Shown here in pieces: positions 33,143-44,964 of a stretch of DNA of 64,000 nt (positions are counted from its first letter, which is position 1; every line of letters begins with the position of its first letter). Source of the DNA: Lolium rigidum (Eukaryota; Streptophyta; Magnoliopsida; Poales; Poaceae); contig NC_061511.1 of the NCBI RefSeq assembly GCF_022539505.1, positions 37,747,144 through 37,811,143 of the forward strand. Reading direction: 5' to 3'. Position numbers and translations under genes: made by a program. Below the pieces are notes generated by a model. It ran no database searches and was not told the DNA's origin. It saw nothing but the letters and a program-made list of their open reading frames with translations.

Positions 33143-36100
33143 ATGGCCAATATCCCCATCGATCCTCGTCCGTTTGTGCCGCATGGATTTGAGATTCAGC
33201 ACATTGATGGAAGGGTTGGGGTTAAGCGTGTCGTCGTCGCACGGAAGCCGAGGTTGCACGAACAGTATGCTATCGCCACCATCAACCCCTTCCCCCAAGG
33301 TCAGGTACATTTCCCTAATGTCCGAAATGTGCTAGAAGAGTACTTGAACGAGGTGGCAGAGGTAGGGTTCCAGAGTATCCAGGAATGTCCTTTTGGAGCA
33401 GCCTATGTTCAGTTCACTAATGTCAGTGATAGAGACAGGTTGATTCATTCTAGTCCTAACCCTTTTGGAGATGTCGATATTTCATTCTGTAAGCATGGTG
33501 AGGGGAGTAACTGGCGTGCTGCTAATTTCAATAGAGATGCTTGGGTGCTTATTGTTGGACCACCTTTAGATCATATGAATACTGAAGATTTAAATGCTTG
33601 CTTTCATGATATTGGTACTCTGCTACTCTGGGAAAGGGATTGATGGCGTGTAACTCACACGTTCGTTGGGAACCCCAAGAGGAAGGTATGATGCGCACAG
33701 CAGCAAGTTTTCCCTCAGAAAGAAACCAAGGTTTATCGAACCAGGAGGAGCCAAGAAGCACGTTGAAGGTTGATGGCGGCGGGATGTAGTGCGGCGCAAC
33801 ACCAGGGATTCCGGCGCCAATGTGGAACCCGCACAACACAACCAAAGTACTTTGCCCCAACGAAACAGTGAGGTTGTCAATCTCACCGGCTTGCTGTAAC
33901 AAAGGATTAACCGTATTGTGTGGAAGATGATTGTTTGCAGAAAACAGTAGAACAAGTATTGCAGTAGATTGTATTTCAGTAAAGAGAATTGGACCGGGGT
34001 CGACAGTTCACTAGAGGTGTCTCTCCCATAAGACAAACAAGCATGTTGGGTGAACAAATTACAGTTGGGCAATTGACAAATAAAGAGAGCATGACCATGC
34101 ACATACATATCATGATGAGTATAGTGAGATTTAATTGGGCATTACGACAAAGTACATAGACCGCCATCCAACCGCATCTATGCCTAAAAAGTCCACCTTC
34201 AGGTTATCATCCGAACCCCTCCAGTATTAAGTTGCAAAGCAACAGACAATTGCATTAAGTATGGTGCGTAATGTAATCAACAACTACATCCTTAGACATA
34301 GCATCAATGTTTTATCCCTAGTGGCAACAAGCACAACACAACCTTAGAACTTTCCGTCACTCGTCCCGGTGTCAATGCAGGCATGAACCCACTATCGAGC
34401 ATAAGTACTCCCTCTTGGAGTTACAAGCATCTACTTGGCCGGAGCATCTACTAGTAACGGAAAGCATGCAAGATCATAAACAACACGTAGATATAACTTT
34501 GATAATCAACATAACAAGTATTCTCTATTCATCGGATCCCAACAAACGCAACATATAGAATTACGGATAGATGATCTTGATCATGTTAGGCAGCTCACAA
34601 GATCCGACAATGATAGCACAATGGGGAGAAGACAACCATCTAGCTACTGCTATGGACCCATAGTCCAGGGGTAGACTACTCACTCATCACACCGGAGGCG
34701 ACCATGGCGGCGTAGAGTCCTCCGGGAGATGATTCCCCTCTCCGGCAGGGTGCCGGAGGCGATCTCCTGGATCCCCCGAGATGGGATCGGCGTTGGCGGC
34801 GTCTCTGGAAGGTTTTCCGTATCGTGGCTCTCGGTACTGGGGGTTTCGTCACGGAGGCTTTAAGTCGGCGGAAGGGCAGGTCAAGAGGCGGCACGGGGGG
34901 CCCAAACCACAGGCCGGCGCGGCCAGGGGTGGGGCCGCGCCGCCCTAGGGTTTGGCCACCCCGTGGCCCCTCTTCGTTTCGTCTTCGGACTTCTGGAAGC
35001 TTCGTGGAAAAATAGGCCCCTGGGCTTTGATTTCGTCCAATTCCGAGAATATTTCCTTACTAGGATTTCTGAAACCAAAAACAGCAGAAAACAAGAATCG
35101 GCACTTCGGCATCTTGTTAATAGGTTAGTTCCGGAAAATGCACGAATATGACATAAAGTGTGCATAAAACATGTAGATAACATCAATAATGTGGCATGGA
35201 ACATAAGAAATTATCGATACGTCGGAGACGTATCAGCATCCCCAAGCTTAGTTCTGCTCGTCCCGAGCGGGTAAAACGATAACACGGATAATTTCTGGAG
35301 TGACATGCCATCATAATCTTGATCATACTATTTGTAAAGCATATGTAGTGAATGCAGCGATCAAAACAATGTATATGACATGAGTAAACAAGTGAATCAT
35401 AAAGCAAAGACTTTTCATGAATAGCACTTCAAGACAAGCATCAATAAGTCTTGCATAAGAGTTAACTCATAAAGCAATAATTCAAAGTAAAGGTATTGAA
35501 GCAACACAAAAGAAGATTAAGTTTCAGCAGTTGCTTTCAACTTGTAACATGTATATCTCATGGATATTGTCAACATAGAGTAATATAATAAGTGCAATAA
35601 GCAAATATGTAGGAATCAATGCACAGTTCACACAAGTGTTTGCTTCTTGAGATGGAGAGAAATAGGTGAACTGACTCAACATTGAAAGTAAAAGAATGGT
35701 CCTCCATAGAGGAAAAGCATCGATTGCTATATTTGTGCTAGAGCTTTGATTTTGAAAACATGAAACAATTTTGTCAACGGTAGTAATAAAGCATATGCAT
35801 CATGTAAATTATATCTTATAAGTTGCAAGCCTCATGCATAGTGTACTAATAGTGCCCGCACCTTGTCCTAATTAGCTTGGACTACCGGATCATCACAATG
35901 CACTCGTTTTAACCAAGTGTCACAAAGGGGTACCTCTATGCCGCCTCGTACAAAGGTCTAAGGAGAAAGCTCGCATTGGATTTCTCGCTATTGATTATTC
36001 TTCAACTTAGACATCCATACCGGGACAACATAGACAACGAGATAATGGACTCCTCTTTTATGCATAAGCATGTAACAACAATTAATAATTTTCTCATTTG

Positions 36101-39100
36101 AGATTTGAGGATATATGTCCAAAACTGAAACTTCCACCATGGATCATGGCTTTAGTTAGCGGCCCAATGTTCTTCTCTAACAATATGCATGCTTAATCAT
36201 AAGGTGGTAGATCTCTCTTACTTCAGACAAGACGGACATGCATAGCAACTCACATGAAATTCAACAATGAATAGTTGATGGCGTCCCCAGTGAACATGGT
36301 TATCGCACAACAAGCAACTTAATAAGAGATAAAGTGCATAATTACATATTCAATACCACAATAGTTTTTAAGCTATTTGTCCCATGAGCTATATATTGCA
36401 AAGGTGAATGATGGAATTTTAAAGGTAGCACTCAAGCAATTTACTTTGGAATGGCGGAAAATACCATGTAGTAGGTAGGTATGGTGGACACAAATGGCAT
36501 AGTGGTTGGCTCAAGTATTTTGGATGCATGAGAAGTATTCCCTCTCGATACAAGGTTTTAGGCTAGCAAGGCTTATTTGAAACAAACACAAGGATGAATC
36601 GGTGCAGCAAAACTCACATAAAAGACATATTGAAAACATTATAAGACTCTACACCGTCTTCCTTGTTGTTCAAACTCAATACTAGAAATTATCTAGACCT
36701 TAGAGAAACCAAATATGCAAACCAAATTTTAGCATGCTCTATGTATTTCTTCATTAATGGGTGCAAAGCATATGATGCAAGAGCTTAAACATGAGCACAA
36801 CAATTGCCAAGTATCACATTACCCAAGACATTTATAGCAATTACTACATGTATCATTTTCCAATTCCAACCATATAACAATTTAACGAAGGAGAAACTTC
36901 GCCATGAATACTATGAGTAGAAACCAAGGACATACTTGTCCATATGCTACAGCGGAGCGTGTCTCTCTCCCATAAAGTGAATGCTAGGATCCATTTTATT
37001 CAAACAAAACAAAAAACAAAAACAAACCGACGCTCCAAGCAAAGCACATAAGATGTGATGGAATAAAAATATAGTTTCAGGGGAGGAACCTGATAATGTT
37101 GTCGATGAAGAAGGGGATGCCTTGGGAATCCCCAAGCTTAGACGCTTGAGTCTTCTTAGAATATGCATGGGTGAACCACCGGGGCATCCCCAAGCTTAGA
37201 GCTTTCACTCTCCTTGATCATGTTGCATCATACTCCTCTCTTGATCCTTGAAAACTTCCTCCACACCAAACTCGAAACAACTCATTAGAGGGTTAGTGCA
37301 CAATATAAATTGACATATTCAGAGGTGACACAATCATTCTTAACACTTCTGGACATTGCATAATGCTACTGGACATTAGTGGATCAAAGAAATTCATCCA
37401 ACATAGCAAAAGAGGCAATGCGAAATAAAAGGCAGAATCTGTCAAAACAGAACAGTTCGTATTGACGAATTTTAAAATGGCACCAGACTTGCTCAAATGA
37501 AAATGCTCAAATTGAATGAAAGTTGCGTACATATCTGAGGATCATGCATGTAAATTGGCGTAATTTTCTGAGCTACCTACAGGGAGGTAGACCCAGATTC
37601 GTGACAGCAAAGAAATCTGGAACTGCGCAGTAATCCAAATCTAGTACTTACTTTTCTATCAAAGACTTTACTTGGCACAACAAAACACAAAACTAAGATA
37701 AGGAGAGGTTGCTACAGTAGTAAACAACTTCCAAGACACAAAATAAAAACAAAGTACTGTAGGTAAAAACATGGGTTGTCTCCCATAAGCGCTTTTCTTT
37801 AACGCCTTTCAGCTAGGCGCAGAAAGTGTGTATCAAGTATTATCAAGAGATGGTGTGTCGTCATTATGAGCTCCCCCATCCGCAGTGGTACTAAGGGCTT
37901 TGTAAATTTTAGGCCTATAATAATACTTCTTTGGTTTAGGCACTTTAGAGACATACATAAACTTTTGCTCCTTACCCACATAAGCTTTCTCCTTATATTT
38001 AAGAGAAGAAAATGTTGAACCCAAGGTTCCCATAGCCTTTTCAAGTTCATCAATCCTATTGATTTGATCATCATGGACATCACAAGTTCCTAGGACACTA
38101 ATTCTTTCATCAATTCCTCCTAAGGATTTATCAAGTTTATCGGTTTTATCAAGTAACATTTCCAATTCAGCTTCAATACTTGGAAAAATTTTCTCTATGG
38201 TTTCCAATTTTTTCATAACATCTTCAAGAGAGATTTCAGTTTTAACTTTATCAACAGGGGGTATTCCAAATAAACTCTCAATAATGCAACTAGCTTCTAA
38301 TGCAGGAGTACTTAGGAAGTCACCTTTTGCGAGACTATCAAGAACATATCTATTCCAGCTAGAGATACCAACATAAAAATTCCTGAGTAAAATAATGGTG
38401 GAGTGTTTCTTAGTGCACCTATTATGGGCATCGCTAATTCTATACCAAGCATCTCTCAAACATTCTCCCCCTCGTTGTTTAAACGTATGAACTTCAACTT
38501 CAGGATTACTCATTTTAGTAGTAGTAAATAAAGCAAACTAGATAAAGTAAATGCAAGTAAACTAATTTTTTTGTGTTTTTGATATAGCAAACAAGATAGC
38601 AAGTAAAGTAAAACTAGCAACTAATTTTTTTGTATTTTGATTTAGTGCAGCAAACAAAGTAGTAAATAAAACTAAGCAAGACAAAAACAAAGTAAAGAGA
38701 TTGAGAAGTGGAGACTCCCTTTGCAGCGTGTCTTGATCTCCCCGGCAACGGCGCCAGAAAATATGCTTGATGGCGTGTAACTCACACGTTCGTTGGGAAC
38801 CCCAAGATGAAGGTATGATGCGCACAGCAGCAAGTTTTCCCTCAGAAAGAAACCAAGGTTTATCGAACCAGGAGGAGCCAAGAAGCACGTTGAAGGTTGA
38901 TGGCGGCGGGATGTAGTGCGGCGCAACACCAGGGATTCCGGCGCCAACGTGGAACCTGCACAACACAACCAAAGTACTTTGCCCCAACGAAACAAGTGAG
39001 GTTGTCAATCTCACCGGCTTGCTGTAACAAAGGATTAACCGTATTGTGTGGAAAATGATTGTTTGCGAGAAAACGAGTAGAACAAGTATTGCGATAGATT

Positions 39101-41919
39101 GTATTTCAGTAAAGAGAATTGGACCGGGGTCCACAGTTCACTAGAGGTGTCTCTTCCATAAGACAAACAACATGTTGGGTGAACAAATTACAGTTGGGCA
39201 ATTGACAAATAAAGAGAGCATGACCATGCACATACATATCATGATGAGTATAGTGAGATTTAATTGGGCATTACGACAAAGTACATAGACCGCCATCCAA
39301 CCGCATCTATGCCTAAAAAGTCCACCTTCGAGGTTATCATCCGAACCCCCTCCGGTATTAAGTTGCAAAGCAACGAGACAATTGCATTAAGTATGGTGCG
39401 TAATGTAATCAACAACTACATCCTTAGACATAGCATCAATGTTTTATCCCTAGTGGCAACAGCACAACACAACCTTAGAACTTTCTCGTCATCGTCCTGG
39501 TGTCAATGCGGGCATGAACCCACTATCGAGCATAAGTACTCCCTCTTGGAGTTACAAGCATCTACTTGGCCAGAGCATCTACTAGTAACGGAAAGCATGC
39601 AAGATCATAAACAACACGTAGATATAACTTTGATAATCAACATAACAAGTATTCTCTATTCATCGGATCCCAACAAACGCAACATATAGAATTACGGATA
39701 GATGATCTTGATCATGTTAGGCAGCTCACAAGATCCGACAATGATAGCACAATGGGGAGAAGACAACCATCTAGCTACTGCTATGGACCCATAGTCCAGG
39801 GGTAGACTACTCACTCATCACACCGGAGGCGACCATGGCGGCGTAGAGTCCTCCGGGAGATGATTCCCCTCTCCGGCAGGGTGCCGGAGGCGATCTCCTG
39901 GATCCCCCGAGATGGGATCGGCGTTGGCGGCGTCTCCGGAAGGTTTTCCGTATCGTGGCTCTCGGTATCGGGGGTTTCGTCACGGAGGCTTTAAGTAGGC
40001 GGAAGGGTAGGTCAAGAGGCGGCACGGGGGGCCCAAACCACAGGCCGGCGCGGCCAGGGGTGGGGCCACGCCGCCCTAGGGTTTGGCCACCCCGTGGCCC
40101 CTCTTCGTTTCGTCTTCGGACTTCTGGAAGCTTCGTGGAAAAATAGGCCCCTGGGCTTTGATTTCGTCCAATTTCGAGAATATTTCCTTACTAGGATTTC
40201 TGAAACCAAAAACAGCAGAAAACAGCAACTGGCACTTCGGCATCTTGTTAATAGGTTAGTTCCAGAAAATGCACGAATATGACATAAAGTGTGCATAAAA
40301 CATGTAGATAACATCAATAATGTGGCATGGAACATAAGAAATTATCGATACGTCGGAGACGTATCAGGGATCCTAACAAGAAGGGAAGGGTGGTGGCTAA
40401 AGTGAGAGTTACTGATCTTGCTGAAATTCCAAAGAGCATCAGGTTTACTGAAGGAAATAGGCCTGATACTGAATCCTGGACCTTTTCAGTGGAAGTGCTA
40501 CAGCACAATCTGCTTGGAGGGGGCCCACCTGATGAGGACCCACTTCCTGAAGATGGGGTGGACCCACACCCTTTGCCAGCTGACTTGGCTCCACCTGCTG
40601 CACCTCTCATTCCAGCTCAGATTGAAGACAATGTTGTTGATGAGGGGGGAGATGATGGCTGGGGGCACCGGGCTATGGGGAATAATAATCAGCAAGAAGA
40701 GGACATTCATATGGAAGTGGATCTTGCTCCTAATGCTGCCTTCCAAGGCCTTTTGGATGCTATTCAGGCTGAGGAGATGATTCTTGATAACCCACCTGTG
40801 GCTGATACAAGCAGTGATATTACCTATTCCTCTGGCAGCTCAAATTCTTCAGTTAATGCTGCAAATCAACAGTTGGTGATTCATGCTGGTGTAGAAGTGG
40901 GATTGCTTCCTTTCAACCAAATGGGTGAAGGTCTTCAGAATATTGCTCTAGCGTATATAGAAGAAGAAGAAGAAGAAGAAGCAGATCTTGATGATGAAAA
41001 TGAAATTGGGATGATTCAGCAAGCCAATGCAGAGAACATTCCTGGGGAAAACAATGAGAATGCTTTCCAACTACTAGAATATGTTAATATGGTTCCACCA
41101 CAGGAGGCACACCTTATCATTGGAAGAGTGGAAACATCCTTCTTCTCTATCCCAGAAGAGCATGATCTTACTAAAAGATTCTCCAAGCAAGGCATGAGAA
41201 TTTGGGAGGCTTACTTTGCTCCTAACCTGCACAATTCTTCTGCAAGTGGTTCCCCCTGTGAAATACCTGTAAGTTGGTTTAATTTTGTCAATCTAATGCT
41301 CATGACACCTGATAAATTTGATTGGGCTAAGGGTTTCTTAACTTCTCAGCTATGGAATATTATCAAGGAATCTATTGCATATGAGCACACTATTTCTTTT
41401 GTTATTCCTGATAAATGTGTTGCCAATCAGGCTCCTGTTTGCCAGTTGCTGGAAGAATCTCAGGAGAGTCCCAAGAATAACTTCCTGATTGCTGGATCTG
41501 GTTCCATTTCTCCAAGAAGGAAGAGGAGAGATGGAGGGGTACCTCTGGTTGAATCAGAGGTAAGAAGGAGCCCCAGACTGGTTCTTTTAAATGATGGATA
41601 CAAAAACCATGATAATTGTGTTGATAAAAGTTGCTTGACTTGCAATGCTGCTCCTCCTTTAATTAATACCAAAGTGGTGAAAAATTTGGCTTCTTCTTTC
41701 TGTAAGGTACAGGAAGATGGCCTGGAAAAGAGATTGCTGAGGAAGAATAAAATGGATACAAAGAAAAAAGCACCAGGAACAACACAAGAAGCTTCTGCAC
41801 CAGGGCCCAAGATAGCAAAAGGAAAAACACAAGCAAGCTCTAGTGGGAGCAACAAAGAAAGAGGAACAAATGCTACTGATGGGGTGGCATCTCAGGCCAA
41901 AAAAAGGCCCCACAAATAG
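33143..41919 (+). CDS. LINE B ORF1 (nucleic-acid-binding protein), split only by an LTR element
   Basis: Two pieces, 33143-33640 and 40372-41919, are in the same frame and join exactly at one copy of the GGGAT target duplication, giving about 681 codons with no stop apart from the inserted element. The N-terminus (MANIPIDPRPFVPHGFEI) and the following domain (EECPFGAAYVQF-like, then WVLIVGPPLDHMNTEDLNA) match grass LINE ORF1 proteins with a DUF4283-like RNA-binding fold. The middle is acidic (EEEEEEEADLDDENE). The C-terminal third has VRRSPRLVLLNDGYKNHD, a cysteine pair (KSCLTC) and a basic tail rich in K, A and S. No canonical CCHC knuckle is seen. Such proteins coat LINE RNA and may assist target-primed reverse transcription. 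Confidence 0.85.
33641..35235 (-). repeat. 3' LTR of the minus-strand element
   Basis: 1595 bp. Very similar to 38768-40366 apart from scattered substitutions and several single-base indels of the CAG/CGAG kind. The polypurine tract (AAGCTTGGGGATGC on the minus strand) abuts at 35236-35250. Confidence 0.92.
35236..37800 (-). other. Long non-coding interior of the gag-only element
   Basis: No long open frame. Homologous block by block to 16356-18945 of the plus-strand element. It ends at the polypurine tract. Confidence 0.6.
37833..38513 (-). CDS. Retrotransposon gag-like protein (226 aa)
   Basis: ATG at 38513 (MSNPEVEVHTFKQRGGECLR). Residues about 12-60 carry the plant retrotransposon gag signature: GGECLRDAWYRISDAHNRC, then LLRNFYVGISSWNRYVLDSL. 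A coiled-coil-like acidic region follows (VMKKLETIEKIFPSIEAELE) and a basic tyrosine-rich tail (KVPKPKKYYYRPK). No CCHC knuckle. The length is short for a Gypsy gag. The protein would form part of the particle but needs pol proteins from another element. Confidence 0.75.
   Translation of the reverse strand: MSNPEVEVHTFKQRGGECLRDAWYRISDAHNRCTKKHSTIILLRNFYVGISSWNRYVLDSLAKGDFLSTPALEASCIIESLFGIPPVDKVKTEISLEDVMKKLETIEKIFPSIEAELEMLLDKTDKLDKSLGGIDERISVLGTCDVHDDQINRIDELEKAMGTLGSTFSSLKYKEKAYVGKEQKFMYVSKVPKPKKYYYRPKIYKALSTTADGGAHNDDTPSLDNT
38739..38756 (-). other. Primer binding site, tRNA-Asp
   Basis: Minus strand TGGCGCCGTTGCCGGGGA, an 18-nt perfect complement of the plant tRNA-Asp(GUC) 3' end, 11 bp inside the 5' LTR. 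Confidence 0.92.
38768..40366 (-). repeat. 5' LTR of the minus-strand element
   Basis: 1599 bp. Compared with the partner LTR it has CGAG where the partner has CAG at 39066, 39074, 39329 and 39374. Confidence 0.92.
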
Positions 41920-44900
41920 AGTGTCCCAATGTTAGACAACAATCATGCTTTTGTGGCAGGAAAGGAATATCTTATACATGCTTGTAATAACTGTGTGATG
42001 TACCAAAACTTGTCCTTGCTGCTTTTGTGGAGACCTAGCTGCACTCAGTTATATATCATGGATTATGCTATGTTCTGTGTCTTGTGCTTGTCTTGGTATT
42101 TTGTTTCTTGTATGAATGGTGGTGCTATAGCTTACAGTGGCTTCAGACTTGGTGTTCCTCTGGTTATCATATATATACAAAAAATCCCAATAGTTTCCCA
42201 TGGATCACAACAGAATATGGAAAATATTAAACTGGAACTTGAGAGGAATTAATTCTGAAAAGAAATGGGTTGCTCTTGCTAGTAAAATTGAGGAATCAAA
42301 TTGTGACATCATTTGTCTGCAAGAGACAAAAAGAGAGGTTTTTGCTATGGATTATATAAGAAAGTTCTGTCCAAAAAGGTTTGATAAATTTGAATATCTT
42401 CCTTCAATAGGGGCTCTGGTGGAATTGTTATTATCTGGTGTAGTTCTCTGTTCACTGGCACTCTGACTTTTCAGAATGAGTTCTCCATTTCTGTCCAACT
42501 CACTAGTAATCTTTCAAACAATACTTGGATATTAACAAATGTTTATGGGCCAAGTCAAGCAGAAAGGAAAGCTGATTTTATTGAATGGTTTACAAATATT
42601 GACATGCCTGATAATATGGATTGGTTAATTATGGGGGACTTCAATTTCATCAGAAAACCTTCAGATAGGAACAAACCAGGAGGGGACATAAATGGGATGC
42701 TTCTTTTCAATGAAGCAATTAGCAATCTGGGTTTGGTGGAACTTCCTCTTAAAGGGAGAAAATACACTTGGAGTAATATGCAACAATCTCCTCTGCTTGA
42801 AAGACTGGACTGGTTTTTTACATCTTCCTCCTGGACTATTAATTATCCTTCATCTATGGTTTTTCCCCTTGTAAAACCAACTTCTGATCATGTCCCTTGT
42901 GTTGTTTCTATTGGCACACATATCCCAAAGGCAAATGTGTTCAGATTTGAGAATTACTGGCTGTAGCATAGTGACTTTAGGAATATAGTGGAAGCAAGTT
43001 GGAATATTCCAGTTGGGCATTCTGATCCTGCCAAAAATGTCACTGCCAAATTGAAGAATTTGAGGAAGAGTATAAAGCTTTGGGCAAAGAATTTGCCTTG
43101 CTTAAAGATACTCATTGAAAAAGTCAATTCTGTCATCACCTTCCTGGATAATATTGAGGAAGTCAGAACTCTTTCTCTTGAAGAGTGGAATCTAAGAGAT
43201 ATTCTTAAAGATCATGTAATAACATTGTTACAAAATTAGAAAGCTTACTGGAAACAAAGAGGGAAAATAAAATGGGTAAAGCTTGGAGATGCAAATACAA
43301 GATTCTTTCACAACAAAGCAACAATCAATCATAGACATAACTATATTTCTGTGCTGATGAATGAAAGTTTAGCTGAAATAGCAGATCATGATGGAAAAGC
43401 AGATATCCTGTGGAAGGCTTTCAAAGAAAGAATGGGGAAGTCTGATAATCCTTCTATGCAGTTTAACTTGCATGATTTCTATGGAGAAGGTATGGATGCA
43501 GAGACAAGTGCACAATTGGAGTCACCTTTCACAGATAAAGAAATTGATGATATAATAAAGGAATTACCCAATGACAAATCTCCAGGGCCTGATGGTTTTA
43601 ACAATGAATTCTTCAAGAATTGTTGGCATATCATTGGAAAAGATGTCAAGGATTTGATTAGGGGTTTTTATGATGGAAATATCAACTTGGAGAGCATTAA
43701 TTCTTCTTATATTACTTTAATCCCAAAAGTGGACTCCCCAATGAGACCAAGTGATTTTAGACCTATTTCTTTACTGAATACTGTGCTCAAAATTATCACC
43801 AAACTTTTGGCAAATCGATTGCAAAAAATTATTCTCCAGCTAGTTCACAAAAATCAATATGGTTTCCTGAAACAGAGGTCAATACAGGATTGTTTGGGTT
43901 GGGCTTTTGAATACATTTTCCAGTGTCATAAATCAAAGGAAGAAATTGTTATACTCAAACTGGACTTTGAAAAAGCTTTTGATAAGATTGAGCACAGCAC
44001 AATTTTGGATATTTTGAGAGCAAGAGGGTTTGGAGAAAAATGGATCAAATGGATACACTTAATTCTCAGTACTGGAACTTCTGCTGTCCTCCTTAATGGT
44101 ACACCTGGCAAGCAATTTTACTGCAAAAGAGGGGTCAGGCAAGGTGACCCTCTTTCTCCTCTTCTTTTTGTGCTTGCAGCAGATCTGCTCCAATCAGTTC
44201 TAAACGCAGCAGTGAATCAAGGAATTATAGAGAGACATATACCCTCATCTGCTTGCCCTGATTTTCCAATTGTTCAATATGCTGATGATACCTTGATAAT
44301 CATGAAAGCAAATGCTAACAACTTGATCTGTCTCAAAGCTCTGCTACAAACTTTTGCTGACTCCACTGGTTTGAAAGTGAATTATAATAAATCCAACATG
44401 ATACCAATCAATTTAAGTGAAGAAAGGCTCAATCATTTCTCTGAAACAATGCAATGTCAGAAGGGATCTTTGCCTTTTACTTACTTGGGACTGCCCCTCA
44501 GTATCATTAAACCGTCCATGGAACATTTCCTTCCCATTGTCCAATGAACACAAGCAAGACTTGGAGGGATTGCTGATTTCTTAAACTATGGAGGGAAGTT
44601 ACAACTGGTTAAGTCTGTACTAGCTTCCATGCCAGTTGTTTTCATGTGTTGCTTTGATGTACCTGTGGCCATAAAGGAACAAGTAGTAAAATATATGAGA
44701 CACTGCCTGTGGAGAAAGAAAAACAATGATTTCCAAGCAAATGGCTCAGCTCTTGTTGCATGGAAGAAGATCTGTAGACCTAAAGAACAAGGTGGTTTGG
44801 GAGTACTCAATTTGGAAATTCAAAATAAGGCCCTTATGCTGAAGAATCTTCACAAATTCTTTAACAATCATGACATTCCTTGGGTTCATTTGGTCAGAGA

Positions 44901-44964
44901 GTCTTATTACTCAAATGGAAATTTGCCCACAAATACCATGGGAACATCATTCTGGTGGAGATCA

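Larger units (their letters stand above)
33641..40366 (-). mobile_element. Gag-only Gypsy-type LTR retrotransposon, complete, inserted in LINE B ORF1
   Basis: LTRs are 33641-35235 (1595 bp) and 38768-40366 (1599 bp). A perfect target duplication GGGAT (33636-33640, 40367-40371) bounds it. On the minus strand the LTR starts TGATACGTCTCCGACG and ends ACACGCCATCA. PBS 38739-38756, gag-like ORF 38513-37833, polypurine tract 35250-35236. No protease, RT, RNase H or integrase is present, so it is non-autonomous. Its non-coding interior is homologous to that of 13831-20471, although the ORF differs. Confidence 0.93.
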
